This document shows positions 17,363 through 24,999 of a stretch of 64,000 nt of DNA, in pieces. The translations under genes were made by a program, and so were the position numbers. Positions within the stretch are counted from its first letter, which is position 1. Every line of letters starts with the position of its first letter. Source of the DNA: Massilia violaceinigra (lineage in GTDB: Bacteria > Pseudomonadota > Gammaproteobacteria > Burkholderiales > Burkholderiaceae_D). The notes under the pieces were generated by a model. That model did no database searches. It saw nothing but the letters and a program-made list of their open reading frames with translations, and was not told the origin of the DNA. The DNA lies in assembly GCF_002752675.1 (NCBI RefSeq), contig NZ_CP024608.1, forward strand, positions 4,712,001-4,776,000. Reading direction: 5' to 3'.

Positions 17363-17923
17363 ATGCGCCTGTTGACAGGGCTGCTGGCCGCGATGTCGGT
17401 CGTGCTCACCCTGTGTTATCCGCTGGCCGTCTGGTACGGGCAGGGGAGGGTGGAGCCGCGCTGGCTGGCGCTGCTGCTGGTGCTGGCCGCCCTGGCGCGC
17501 CTGCCTGCCATGAAGGTCAGCCTGGCTGCACGCTGGTCGGTTGCCGGCGCCCTGGCGCTGGCCGCCGTCACGGTGATGGGTAATGCCATGCTGCCCTTGA
17601 AACTGTACCCGGTGCTGGTCAATGCCGCCCTGTTGGGAGCATTTGCCTACACACTTACCACGCCGGTGTCGATGGTCGAACGCTTCGCGCGCATGCGCGA
17701 GCCGGACCTGCCGCCCGCGGCGGTGGCGTACACGCGCACGGTGACCAAGGTATGGTGCGTGTTTTTCGTGGTGAACGGCGCCATTGCGCTGGGCACCGCG
17801 CTGTGGGCCACGCAAGAGGTCTGGTCGTTGTACAACGGCGTTATTGCGTACGGTCTGATGGGCGTACTGTTCGCCGCTGAATTTTTGGTACGTCTGCGCT
17901 TTAAGCGATTGCATCATGGTTGA
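17363..17923 (+). CDS. APE operon integral membrane protein (COG4648-like, ApeG-like)
   Basis: 186 residues with about six hydrophobic segments, starting LLTGLLAAMSVVLTLCYPLAV and ending in a basic tail (RLRFKRLHHG). The central piece FAYTLTTPVSMVERFARMREPDLPP is characteristic of the membrane protein found between the ACPs and the ligase in APE clusters. Function unknown; it may help move the ACP- or lipid-bound product at the membrane. Overlaps the next gene by 8 bases. Confidence 0.8.
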   Translation: MRLLTGLLAAMSVVLTLCYPLAVWYGQGRVEPRWLALLLVLAALARLPAMKVSLAARWSVAGALALAAVTVMGNAMLPLKLYPVLVNAALLGAFAYTLTTPVSMVERFARMREPDLPPAAVAYTRTVTKVWCVFFVVNGAIALGTALWATQEVWSLYNGVIAYGLMGVLFAAEFLVRLRFKRLHHG

Positions 17924-19649
17924 TCTGTTTTCTGTTCTCGGTTCACGCGATGGCGCCGCCATCGCCGGCTGGCGTGAGGTGGCTGGCGTCCGCGCGCCCG
18001 TCACCATCGGCGCGCTGCGCGAGCGCGTGGGAGCGTGGCGCGCGCTGGCCCTGCGCACCTCCGGCACCAACGCCGCCCTGTACATCGAGGACAGCCTTGA
18101 ATTCGCCGCCGCGCTGCTGGGCGCATGGCAGGCCGGTAAAACCGTGTGGCTCACCGCCGACACGCTCGACGCCAGCTGCATCGCGCTGGCGCGCTCGGTC
18201 GACTGTTTTCTGGGCGAGTTCGCGCCGCGCTGGAAAGCGCTGCGGCCGGCGCTTGACGACGCCTGCGCGCTGCCATGGAGCGGTCCCGATGGCGCTTTTC
18301 CGGCGCTGATGGTGCATACCTCCGGCAGCACCGGTGCGCCGCAGGCGATCCCGAAACAACTCTCGCAGCTCACCAGCGAAGTGGCCACGCTCGAGGCACT
18401 GTTCGGTCCCGCCATCGGCGAGGCCGACATTTTCTCGACCGTCTCGCACCAGCATATTTACGGCCTGCTGTTCAAGGTCTTGTGGCCGCTGGCCGCCGGC
18501 CGCGCGATTCACGCGGCCAGCCTGGCCTATCCCGAGCAGCTCGCGCAGATGCTCGGACAGCGCCCCTGCGTGCTGGTGGCCAGCCCGGCCCACTTGAAAC
18601 GCTTGCCGGCTCACCTGGACTGGAGCGCGGCGGCAGCCTGCCTGCGCGCGGTGTTTTCGTCCGGCGGCCCGCTTGCGCCCGACGCATCGGTGGCGGCCGC
18701 CCACCTGCTCGGCCAGATCCCGACCGAAATCTATGGCAGCTCGGAAACTGGCGGCGTGGCATGGCGCCGCCACCACGCCGGCTCGCCCGGCGCATGGGAA
18801 GCGCTGCCCGGCGTCGCCTGGCGCATCGCGCCCGACAGCGGCCGCCTCGAAGTGCAGTCGCCCCACCTGGGCGACGATGCCTGGCTGGCGCTGGAAGACC
18901 GGGTCAACCCCGCGCCGGATGGGCGTTTCCTGCTGCTCGGCCGTGGCGACCGCCTGGTCAAGATCGAAGAAAAACGCATCTCGCTCGACGCCATCGAAGC
19001 CGCTCTGGTGGCATCGGGCCTGGCCAGCGAAGCGCGCGTGATCGTCTGCCCCGAGCGGGCCGGCGAGCGCCAGGTGCTGGCCGGGTTCGTGATTCCGTCG
19101 GCCAGCGGCCGCGCGCTGCTCGACGCCGAAGGCAAGCAGGCCCTCAACGCGCTGCTGCGCGCCCACCTGGGACGCGTGGTGGAAGCGGTCGCGCTGCCGC
19201 GCCGCTGGCGCTACCTCGATCAATTGCCGCTCAACGCCCAGGGCAAGACCACGCACGCACAGCTGCTTGCGCTGCTCGGCGTGGGCGACGCCCGTCCGCG
19301 CGTGCCGCAGGTGCGCCTGCTGGAGCAGGACGCGCAGCGCACCCTGCTCGAAATGGTCGTGCCGTCGACCTTGTTCTACTTCGACGGCCACTTCACCCAA
19401 GCCGCCGTGCTGCCGGGCGTGGTGCAGGTCGACTGGGCCATCCGCTACGGCCGCCAGCACTTTGCGATGGCGCCAATGTTCCGTGCCATCCATGCGCTCA
19501 AGTTCCAGCAGGTGGTCAGGCCCGACACCCCGTTCCACCTTGAGCTCAAGTACGACAGCGCCGCCGACGGCGCCAGCGGCACCCTGCATTTCCGTTATTT
19601 CTCCGACGCCGGGCAGCACGCCGGCGGTCGCATCCTGTTTGGTACTTAA
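17916..19649 (+). CDS. Fused AMP-dependent acyl-ACP ligase and hot-dog dehydratase (ApeH-ApeI-like)
   Basis: 577 residues in two domains. Residues 1 to about 455 are an adenylate-forming ligase: HTSGSTGAPQAIPK is the phosphate-binding loop, YGSSETGG the second core motif, and LPLNAQGKTTHAQL holds the catalytic Lys. It should activate the aromatic starter acid and load it on an ACP. Residues about 470-577 are a FabZ-like hot-dog domain with FDGHFTQAAVLPGVVQ, the dehydratase His region. In the E. coli/Xenorhabdus clusters, as I remember them, these are two proteins; here they are one chain with no stop or frameshift. Starts inside the membrane-protein gene. Confidence 0.87.
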   Translation: MVDLFSVLGSRDGAAIAGWREVAGVRAPVTIGALRERVGAWRALALRTSGTNAALYIEDSLEFAAALLGAWQAGKTVWLTADTLDASCIALARSVDCFLGEFAPRWKALRPALDDACALPWSGPDGAFPALMVHTSGSTGAPQAIPKQLSQLTSEVATLEALFGPAIGEADIFSTVSHQHIYGLLFKVLWPLAAGRAIHAASLAYPEQLAQMLGQRPCVLVASPAHLKRLPAHLDWSAAAACLRAVFSSGGPLAPDASVAAAHLLGQIPTEIYGSSETGGVAWRRHHAGSPGAWEALPGVAWRIAPDSGRLEVQSPHLGDDAWLALEDRVNPAPDGRFLLLGRGDRLVKIEEKRISLDAIEAALVASGLASEARVIVCPERAGERQVLAGFVIPSASGRALLDAEGKQALNALLRAHLGRVVEAVALPRRWRYLDQLPLNAQGKTTHAQLLALLGVGDARPRVPQVRLLEQDAQRTLLEMVVPSTLFYFDGHFTQAAVLPGVVQVDWAIRYGRQHFAMAPMFRAIHALKFQQVVRPDTPFHLELKYDSAADGASGTLHFRYFSDAGQHAGGRILFGT

Positions 19650-19662
19650 CCTAAAGCGTCGT

Positions 19663-20739
19663 ATGTTAGATAAAAAATTCTCCCCTGATCGCCAGACTGC
19701 CTTTGAAGCCCGTTTTGAAGCGCAAAAAATCGCCTTCGGCCCGGTCGTATTCCAGTGCGTGCGCTACGCGTGGAAGCGCGGGATGCTGCAAACGCTGGCC
19801 GACGCCGGCGAAACGGGGCTGTCCATCGCCGATATGGCGGGCACCGGCCGCTGGACCGAATACGCGCTCAAGGTGGTGCTGGAAACCTGCCTGTCGGCCG
19901 GCGTGGTGTTCGTGCACGATGGCCGCTATGCGCTCGACAAGGCTGGCTTTTGCGTCCTTACCGACAGCATCACCCAGATCAACATCGACTTCAATCACGA
20001 TGTCTGCTACCAGGGCTTGTTCAAGCTGGACGAGTCGCTCGACGCCGAAAAGCCGATTGGCCTGAAAGCGCTGGGCGAGTGGCCCACGCTGTACCAGGGC
20101 CTGTCGGAACTGTCGGAGCCGGCCAAGACCAGCTGGTTCGCGTTCGACCACTATTATTCGGACACCTCCTTCCCCTCGATCATGCCGGACGTGTTTGCGA
20201 CCGCGCCGCGCAAGGTGATGGACGTGGGCGCCAATACGGGCAAATTCAGCTGCGCCGCGCTGGCCTATAACGCCGACGTCGAGCTGCATCTGGTCGACTT
20301 GCCGCGCCAGTTGTCGGTCGCTTCGACCACGCTCGAAACGGCCGGCGTGCGTGCGCGCGCGCAGCTGCACCCGACCGACCTGCTCGACGCCGCGCTGGCG
20401 CTGCCGGCGGGGATGGACGTGATCTGGATGAGCCAATTTTTGAGCTGCTTCTCCGAGCCGGCGATCGCCACCATCCTCCAGCGCGCCGCCGCGGCACTGG
20501 CGCCGCAGGGCCAGCTGCTGGTGATGGACACCTTCTGGGACCGCCAGCGCTACGACATCGCTTCCTACTGCCTGATCAACACCTCGCCGTACTTCACGGC
20601 CATGGCCAGCGGGAACAGCAAGATCTACGAGAGCGGCGACTACGTGCGCCTGGCTGAAGCGGCCGGCCTCAAGCTGCTCACCGCGCGCGACGGCATCGGC
20701 TACTGCCATTCGCTGCTGCGCTTCGGGCGGTCGGAGTAA
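19663..20739 (+). CDS. SAM-dependent O-methyltransferase of the APE operon
   Basis: 358 residues. An N-terminal winged-helix/dimerisation part (residues about 20-90, with TEYALKVVLETCLSAGVV) precedes a Rossmann SAM domain whose binding loop is VMDVGANTGKFSCAAL and acidic ribose-binding end LHLVDLP. The late motif VIWMSQFLSCFSE fits COMT-like O-methyltransferases. Most likely methylates a hydroxyl on the aryl head group. The ATG at 19663 is chosen because it follows the previous stop directly; the same frame is open upstream within the ligase gene but reads as shadow. Confidence 0.85.
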   Translation: MLDKKFSPDRQTAFEARFEAQKIAFGPVVFQCVRYAWKRGMLQTLADAGETGLSIADMAGTGRWTEYALKVVLETCLSAGVVFVHDGRYALDKAGFCVLTDSITQINIDFNHDVCYQGLFKLDESLDAEKPIGLKALGEWPTLYQGLSELSEPAKTSWFAFDHYYSDTSFPSIMPDVFATAPRKVMDVGANTGKFSCAALAYNADVELHLVDLPRQLSVASTTLETAGVRARAQLHPTDLLDAALALPAGMDVIWMSQFLSCFSEPAIATILQRAAAALAPQGQLLVMDTFWDRQRYDIASYCLINTSPYFTAMASGNSKIYESGDYVRLAEAAGLKLLTARDGIGYCHSLLRFGRSE

Positions 20740-20742
20740 ATC

Positions 20743-21486
20743 ATGTTCAAGCCCTGCGTGATGATCCCGGTGTACGACCACGAACACGCCATCGGCGACG
20801 TGGTCGACGCGGTGCTCGCTCACGGCCTGCCGTGCATGCTGGTGGACGACGGCAGCAAGCCGTCGTGCGCGCGCGTGCTCGACCAGCTGGCGGCGGCGCA
20901 TCCCGGCACGGTCGTGCTGGTGCGCCACGCCGTCAACCAGGGCAAGGGCGCGGCCGTGCTGACCGGTTTTCACAGCGCCGCGCAGGCGGGCTACACGCAT
21001 TTGCTGCAGGTTGACGCCGACGGTCAGCACAACACCGGCGACATTCCGCGTTTCGTGGCGCTCGCGCGCCTGCATCCGCACGCCGTCATCGCCGGCTGCC
21101 CGGTGTACGACCAATCGGTACCGAAGCTGCGCCTGTACGCGCGCTACCTGACCCACGTCTGGATCTGGATTAACACCTTGTCGTTCGCGATCCGCGATTC
21201 GATGTGCGGCTTCCGTGTCTATCCGGTGGCGCCGGTGGTGGCGCTGGCGTCGCGCTGCTCGCTGGGCAAGCGCATGAACTTCGACTCCGAAGTTCTGGTG
21301 CGCCTGTTCTGGGACGAAGTGCAGGTGGTGAACCTGCCCACGCGCGTGACTTACCCGAGCGACGGCGTGTCGCACTTCATGGCCTTTCGCGACAACGTGC
21401 TCATTTCGCGCATGCATACGGTGCTGTTCTTCGGCATGCTGATCCGCCTGCCCAAGCTGCTGGCGCGCAAATGGCGGGCCGCATGA
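20743..21486 (+). CDS. Family 2 glycosyltransferase of the APE operon
   Basis: 247 residues of a DPM1/GT2-like transferase: MIPVYDHEHAIGDVVDAVL, LVDDGS, NQGKGAAVLTGFHSA and the nucleotide-binding LQVDADGQH. A short hydrophobic, basic C-terminus may hold it at the membrane. Probably transfers a sugar to the polyene lipid. In other clusters this domain is fused to an LpxL-like acyltransferase (ApeJ-like); here the two are separate genes with an ATGA overlap. Confidence 0.88.
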   Translation: MFKPCVMIPVYDHEHAIGDVVDAVLAHGLPCMLVDDGSKPSCARVLDQLAAAHPGTVVLVRHAVNQGKGAAVLTGFHSAAQAGYTHLLQVDADGQHNTGDIPRFVALARLHPHAVIAGCPVYDQSVPKLRLYARYLTHVWIWINTLSFAIRDSMCGFRVYPVAPVVALASRCSLGKRMNFDSEVLVRLFWDEVQVVNLPTRVTYPSDGVSHFMAFRDNVLISRMHTVLFFGMLIRLPKLLARKWRAA

Positions 21487-22430
21487 CCAAGCTGCACGCC
21501 AGCCACTGGGCCGCGATCTCGGAATCGAGTTTCGTGGGCGGCATGCGCCTGCTGTTCTGGGTGTGCCGCGTGTTCGGCCGCTGGCCGTTCCGGGTGGTGC
21601 TCTATCCCGTGCTGGCCTGGTACGTGCTGACCAAGCCGGCCGCGCGCCGCGCGTCGACGAATTATCTCGACCGCGTGCGCGCCTTTGCGCCGGTGCCGGG
21701 CGGCTGGTACGGCGTGCTGCGCCACTTCGGCAGCTTTGCCGAAGCCATTCTCGACAAGATGCTGCTGTGGGGCGGCCTGTTCGACAAGAACCTGGTCAGC
21801 CACCTGGGCATGGAGCCGATGCGGCGCCTGCTGGACGAAAAGCGCGGCGCGGTGCTGGTCTGCACGCACCTGGGCAATGCCGACTTGTGCCGCGTGCTGT
21901 CGAACGACGTGCCGGGCCTGACGCTGACGGTGCTGGTGCATACGCGCCACGCCCAAGCGTTTAATAATATGCTTGCCTCGCTCGACCCACGCAGCCAGAC
22001 CAATCTGCTGCAGGTGACGGAGATGAATCCGGCCACCGCGATGATGCTGTCGGAGCGGGTAGGGCGGGGCGAGTTCGTCGTCATCGCAGGCGACCGCGTG
22101 CCGGTCTCGCCCGACCCGCGCGTGGCGCTGGCGCCGTTCCTGGGCGTCGATGCGCCTTTTCCGGTCGGGCCGTACGTACTGGCCTCGATCCTGCAATGCC
22201 CGCTCTACATGATGTTCTCGAACCGCGTCGGACGCGGCTACCAAGTGAACTTCGAACTGCTGCGCGAATCGGTGCGCCTGCCGCGCAAGGGCCGCGAAGA
22301 AGTGCTGGCCCAGGTGGCCGGCGACTTCGCGGCGCGCCTGCAGCACCACTGCATCCGTTCCCCGCTCGAGTGGTTCAACTTTTACGATTTTTGGCATTTA
22401 CCCCATCTGGACAAGAATGATGCATCCTGA
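21483..22430 (+). CDS. LpxL/HtrB-family acyltransferase of the APE operon
   Basis: About 315 residues of the lauroyl/myristoyl acyltransferase superfamily. An N-terminal hydrophobic anchor (FGRWPFRVVLYPVLAWYVLT) is followed by the catalytic THLGNADLCR (HX4D) and by VIAGDRVPV. Likely acylates the carrier lipid or sugar of the pigment. The ATG overlaps the glycosyltransferase stop (ATGA), which decides the start; a longer frame upstream is rejected. The 3' end overlaps the lyase gene by 14 bases. Confidence 0.87.
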   Translation: MTKLHASHWAAISESSFVGGMRLLFWVCRVFGRWPFRVVLYPVLAWYVLTKPAARRASTNYLDRVRAFAPVPGGWYGVLRHFGSFAEAILDKMLLWGGLFDKNLVSHLGMEPMRRLLDEKRGAVLVCTHLGNADLCRVLSNDVPGLTLTVLVHTRHAQAFNNMLASLDPRSQTNLLQVTEMNPATAMMLSERVGRGEFVVIAGDRVPVSPDPRVALAPFLGVDAPFPVGPYVLASILQCPLYMMFSNRVGRGYQVNFELLRESVRLPRKGREEVLAQVAGDFAARLQHHCIRSPLEWFNFYDFWHLPHLDKNDAS

Positions 22431-23973
22431 CCTGACCACTACCCGCCGCGCCGTCCAATTCGACCGCGAACGTCTGACGATCGAAGATATCGTCGATATC
22501 GCGCGCGGCACCGCCAGCGCCGTGCTCTCGCCCGACCCGGTGTTCCGCGCGGCGATCGCGCGCGGCGCCGACTTCCTCGACCGCCTGCTGCGCGAGGACG
22601 GGACCATTTACGGCGTCACCACCGGTTACGGCGACTCGTGCACGGTATCGATTCCGCCCGACCTGGTGGCCGAACTGCCGCATCACCTGTACACCTACCA
22701 CGGCTGCGGCCTGGGCGAGTACCTCACGCCCGCGCAAACGCGCGCGGTGATGGCCACGCGCCTGGCGTCGCTGTCCAAGGGCTTTTCGGGCGTGAGCGTC
22801 GAACTGCTGGAACAGATCGCGCGCCTGCTCGACGCCGGCCTGTTGCCGCTGATCCCGAGCGAAGGCTCGGTCGGCGCCAGCGGCGACCTGACCCCGCTGT
22901 CCTACCTGGCGGCGGTACTGTGCGGCGAGCGTGAAGTGTGGCGCGACGGCGTGCAGGTCCCGGCCGCCCAGGCCTTGAAGGAAGCCGGCATCACGCCGCT
23001 GCGCCTGCGCCCGAAAGAAGGGCTGGCGATCATGAACGGCACCGCCGTCATGACCGCGCTGGCCTGCCTGGCATACGACCGCGCCGAGTATCTGACGCGC
23101 ATGTGCACCCGCATCACCGCCATGGCCTCGTTTGCGCTGGACGGCAATGCCCATCATTTCGACGAAACCCTGTTTTCGGTCAAGCCGCACGCCGGCATGC
23201 AGGGCGTGGCCGCCTGGCTGCGCCAGGACCTGCACGTCGGCGAGGCGGAACGCAACGGCAAGCGCCTGCAGGACCGCTATTCGATCCGCTGCGCGCCGCA
23301 CGTCATCGGCGTGCTGGCCGACGCGCTGCCGTTCTTCCGCCAGTCGATCGAAAATGAACTCAACAGCGCCAACGACAATCCGATCATCGATGCCGAAGGC
23401 GAACGCGTGCTGCACGGCGGGCATTTCTACGGCGGCCATATCGCCTTTGCGATGGACGGCATGAAGAATGCGGTGGCCAACCTGGCCGACCTGCTGGACC
23501 GCCAGATGGCGCTGCTGGTCGACAGCCGCTACAACCACGGCCTGCCGGCCAACCTGTCGGGCGCGGAAGGGCCGCGCGCGGCCATCAACCACGGCCTGAA
23601 AGCCTTGCAGATCAGTTCCTCGGCGTGGACCGCGGAAGCGCTGAAACTGACCATGCCGGCCTCGGTGTTCTCGCGTTCGACCGAGTGCCACAACCAGGAC
23701 AAGGTCAGCATGGGCACCATCGCCGCGCGCGACTGCCTGCGCGTGCTGGAACTGACCGAGCAGGTTGTCGCCGCGCTCTTGATCACGGTGCGCCAGGGTG
23801 TGTGGCTGCGCCTGCGCGTCAATCCGGAAAACCCGGCGCCGCAAGCGCTGCGGGACATGATGGACAAGCTGGGCGAAGACGTGGCCCCGGTGGCAGAAGA
23901 CCGCCGCCTGGAACCCGAGCTGCGCGTGCTGATCGCGCGCCTGCGCGAGCAAGCCTGGAGCCTGTATGCGTAG
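22417..23973 (+). CDS. HAL/PAL/TAL-family aromatic ammonia-lyase of the APE operon
   Basis: 518 residues forming an MIO-dependent ammonia-lyase. The self-processing triad ASG is at 154-156 (GSVGASGDLTPLSYLA), the catalytic Tyr at 65 (IYGVTTGYG), and the conserved NDNPII and QDKVSMGTI blocks follow. It should deaminate an aromatic amino acid to give the (hydroxy)cinnamate-type starter for the polyene. The pair that sets substrate choice aligns with Y94-H95 (LYTYHGCGLG). Histidine lyases usually have S-H and classic tyrosine lyases H-L, so substrate is open. It does not sit with hut genes, so histidine catabolism is unlikely. Confidence 0.88.
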   Translation: MMHPDLTTTRRAVQFDRERLTIEDIVDIARGTASAVLSPDPVFRAAIARGADFLDRLLREDGTIYGVTTGYGDSCTVSIPPDLVAELPHHLYTYHGCGLGEYLTPAQTRAVMATRLASLSKGFSGVSVELLEQIARLLDAGLLPLIPSEGSVGASGDLTPLSYLAAVLCGEREVWRDGVQVPAAQALKEAGITPLRLRPKEGLAIMNGTAVMTALACLAYDRAEYLTRMCTRITAMASFALDGNAHHFDETLFSVKPHAGMQGVAAWLRQDLHVGEAERNGKRLQDRYSIRCAPHVIGVLADALPFFRQSIENELNSANDNPIIDAEGERVLHGGHFYGGHIAFAMDGMKNAVANLADLLDRQMALLVDSRYNHGLPANLSGAEGPRAAINHGLKALQISSSAWTAEALKLTMPASVFSRSTECHNQDKVSMGTIAARDCLRVLELTEQVVAALLITVRQGVWLRLRVNPENPAPQALRDMMDKLGEDVAPVAEDRRLEPELRVLIARLREQAWSLYA

Positions 23974-24400
23974 GGGCGCGCTGCCGAGCCGCTGGTTCGC
24001 CGAGACCGAGATGCAGGTCCAGTTCTTCGACCTGGACCCGATGCAGATCGTCTGGCACGGCAACTACGTCAAATACCTCGAAGTGGCGCGCTGTACGCTG
24101 CTCGACAAGATCGACTACAACTACGAACAGATGAAGGCGTCCGGCTTCGCCTGGCCGGTGATCGACATGAACCTGCGCTATATCGGGCCGGCCGTGTTCG
24201 GCCAGCGCCTGATCCTGCGCGCTGAAATCGTCGAATACGAAAACCGCCTGAAAATCGATTACCTGATCAGCGATGCGGCCAGCGGCAAGCGCCTGAACCG
24301 CGCCAGCACCACCCAGGTGGCCGTCGATATCGCCAGCGGCGAGATGTGTTTCATGTCGCCGCCCGTGCTGTTTGAAAAATTAGGAGTAAGCCCCGCATGA
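23966..24400 (+). CDS. Hot-dog acyl-(CoA/ACP) thioesterase of the APE operon (ApeK-like)
   Basis: 144 residues of the YbgC/4HBT family. The active-site block is QFFDLDPMQIVWHGNYVKYL, with the catalytic Asp in DLDPMQIVWH. It could release or edit misprimed acyl chains from the ACPs. Overlaps the lyase gene by 8 bases and the LolA-like gene by 4 (ATGA). Confidence 0.87.
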   Translation: MRRGALPSRWFAETEMQVQFFDLDPMQIVWHGNYVKYLEVARCTLLDKIDYNYEQMKASGFAWPVIDMNLRYIGPAVFGQRLILRAEIVEYENRLKIDYLISDAASGKRLNRASTTQVAVDIASGEMCFMSPPVLFEKLGVSPA

Positions 24401-24999
24401 AACGTTTGATCTTCGCCCTCGCCATCGGCGCCGCCTGCGCTGTTGCCGGCGCTAGCGCGCCGATCGCCAAAATCCAGGCATTGCTGGCCAAGCCGACGGT
24501 CTTGTGCGGCCGCTTCGACCAGACCAAGCACCTGGCCGGCATGAAAAAACCGCTCGCCTCGAACGGCCGCTTTTGCGTCGTGGCGGGCAAGGGCGTGTTG
24601 TGGCGTACCCTGAAACCGTTCCCGAACACCCTGCGCCTGACGCGCGACGAAATCGTCAGCTTCCAGGGCGAGCGCGTGGCGATGCGCCTCGAAGCGAAGC
24701 AGGAACCGACGGTGCGCATGATTAACAGCGTGCTGTTCTCGCTGCTGTCGGGCGACCTGGGCCAGCTCGAAACCCTGTTCGAAGTCGACGGCGGTGTCGA
24801 GGGCAGCACCTGGAACGTCGCGCTCAAGGCGCGCCAGCCGGCGCTGGCCAAGGCCATCGGCGCCATTTCGCTCGACGGCGGCGCGTACGTGAAGAATATC
24901 CAGATCGTCGAAGCGAGCGGTGACAAGACCTTCATTGTCTTCTCCGAGATCAAGACAGGCGAGGGCGCGATTACCCTTGAGGAGGCGGCGCTGCTGTGA
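24397..24999 (+). CDS. LolA-like periplasmic lipid carrier of the APE operon (ApeL-like)
   Basis: 200 residues with a signal peptide (MKRLIFALAIGAACAVAGASA). The mature part follows the LolA pattern: GRFDQTKHLAGMKKPLASNG, then GVLWRT and strands alternating to the C-terminus. Expected to ferry the finished pigment-lipid across the periplasm after the MMPL pump. Overlap with the pump gene: the pump starts at the GTG within this gene's stop region. Confidence 0.85.
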   Translation: MKRLIFALAIGAACAVAGASAPIAKIQALLAKPTVLCGRFDQTKHLAGMKKPLASNGRFCVVAGKGVLWRTLKPFPNTLRLTRDEIVSFQGERVAMRLEAKQEPTVRMINSVLFSLLSGDLGQLETLFEVDGGVEGSTWNVALKARQPALAKAIGAISLDGGAYVKNIQIVEASGDKTFIVFSEIKTGEGAITLEEAALL

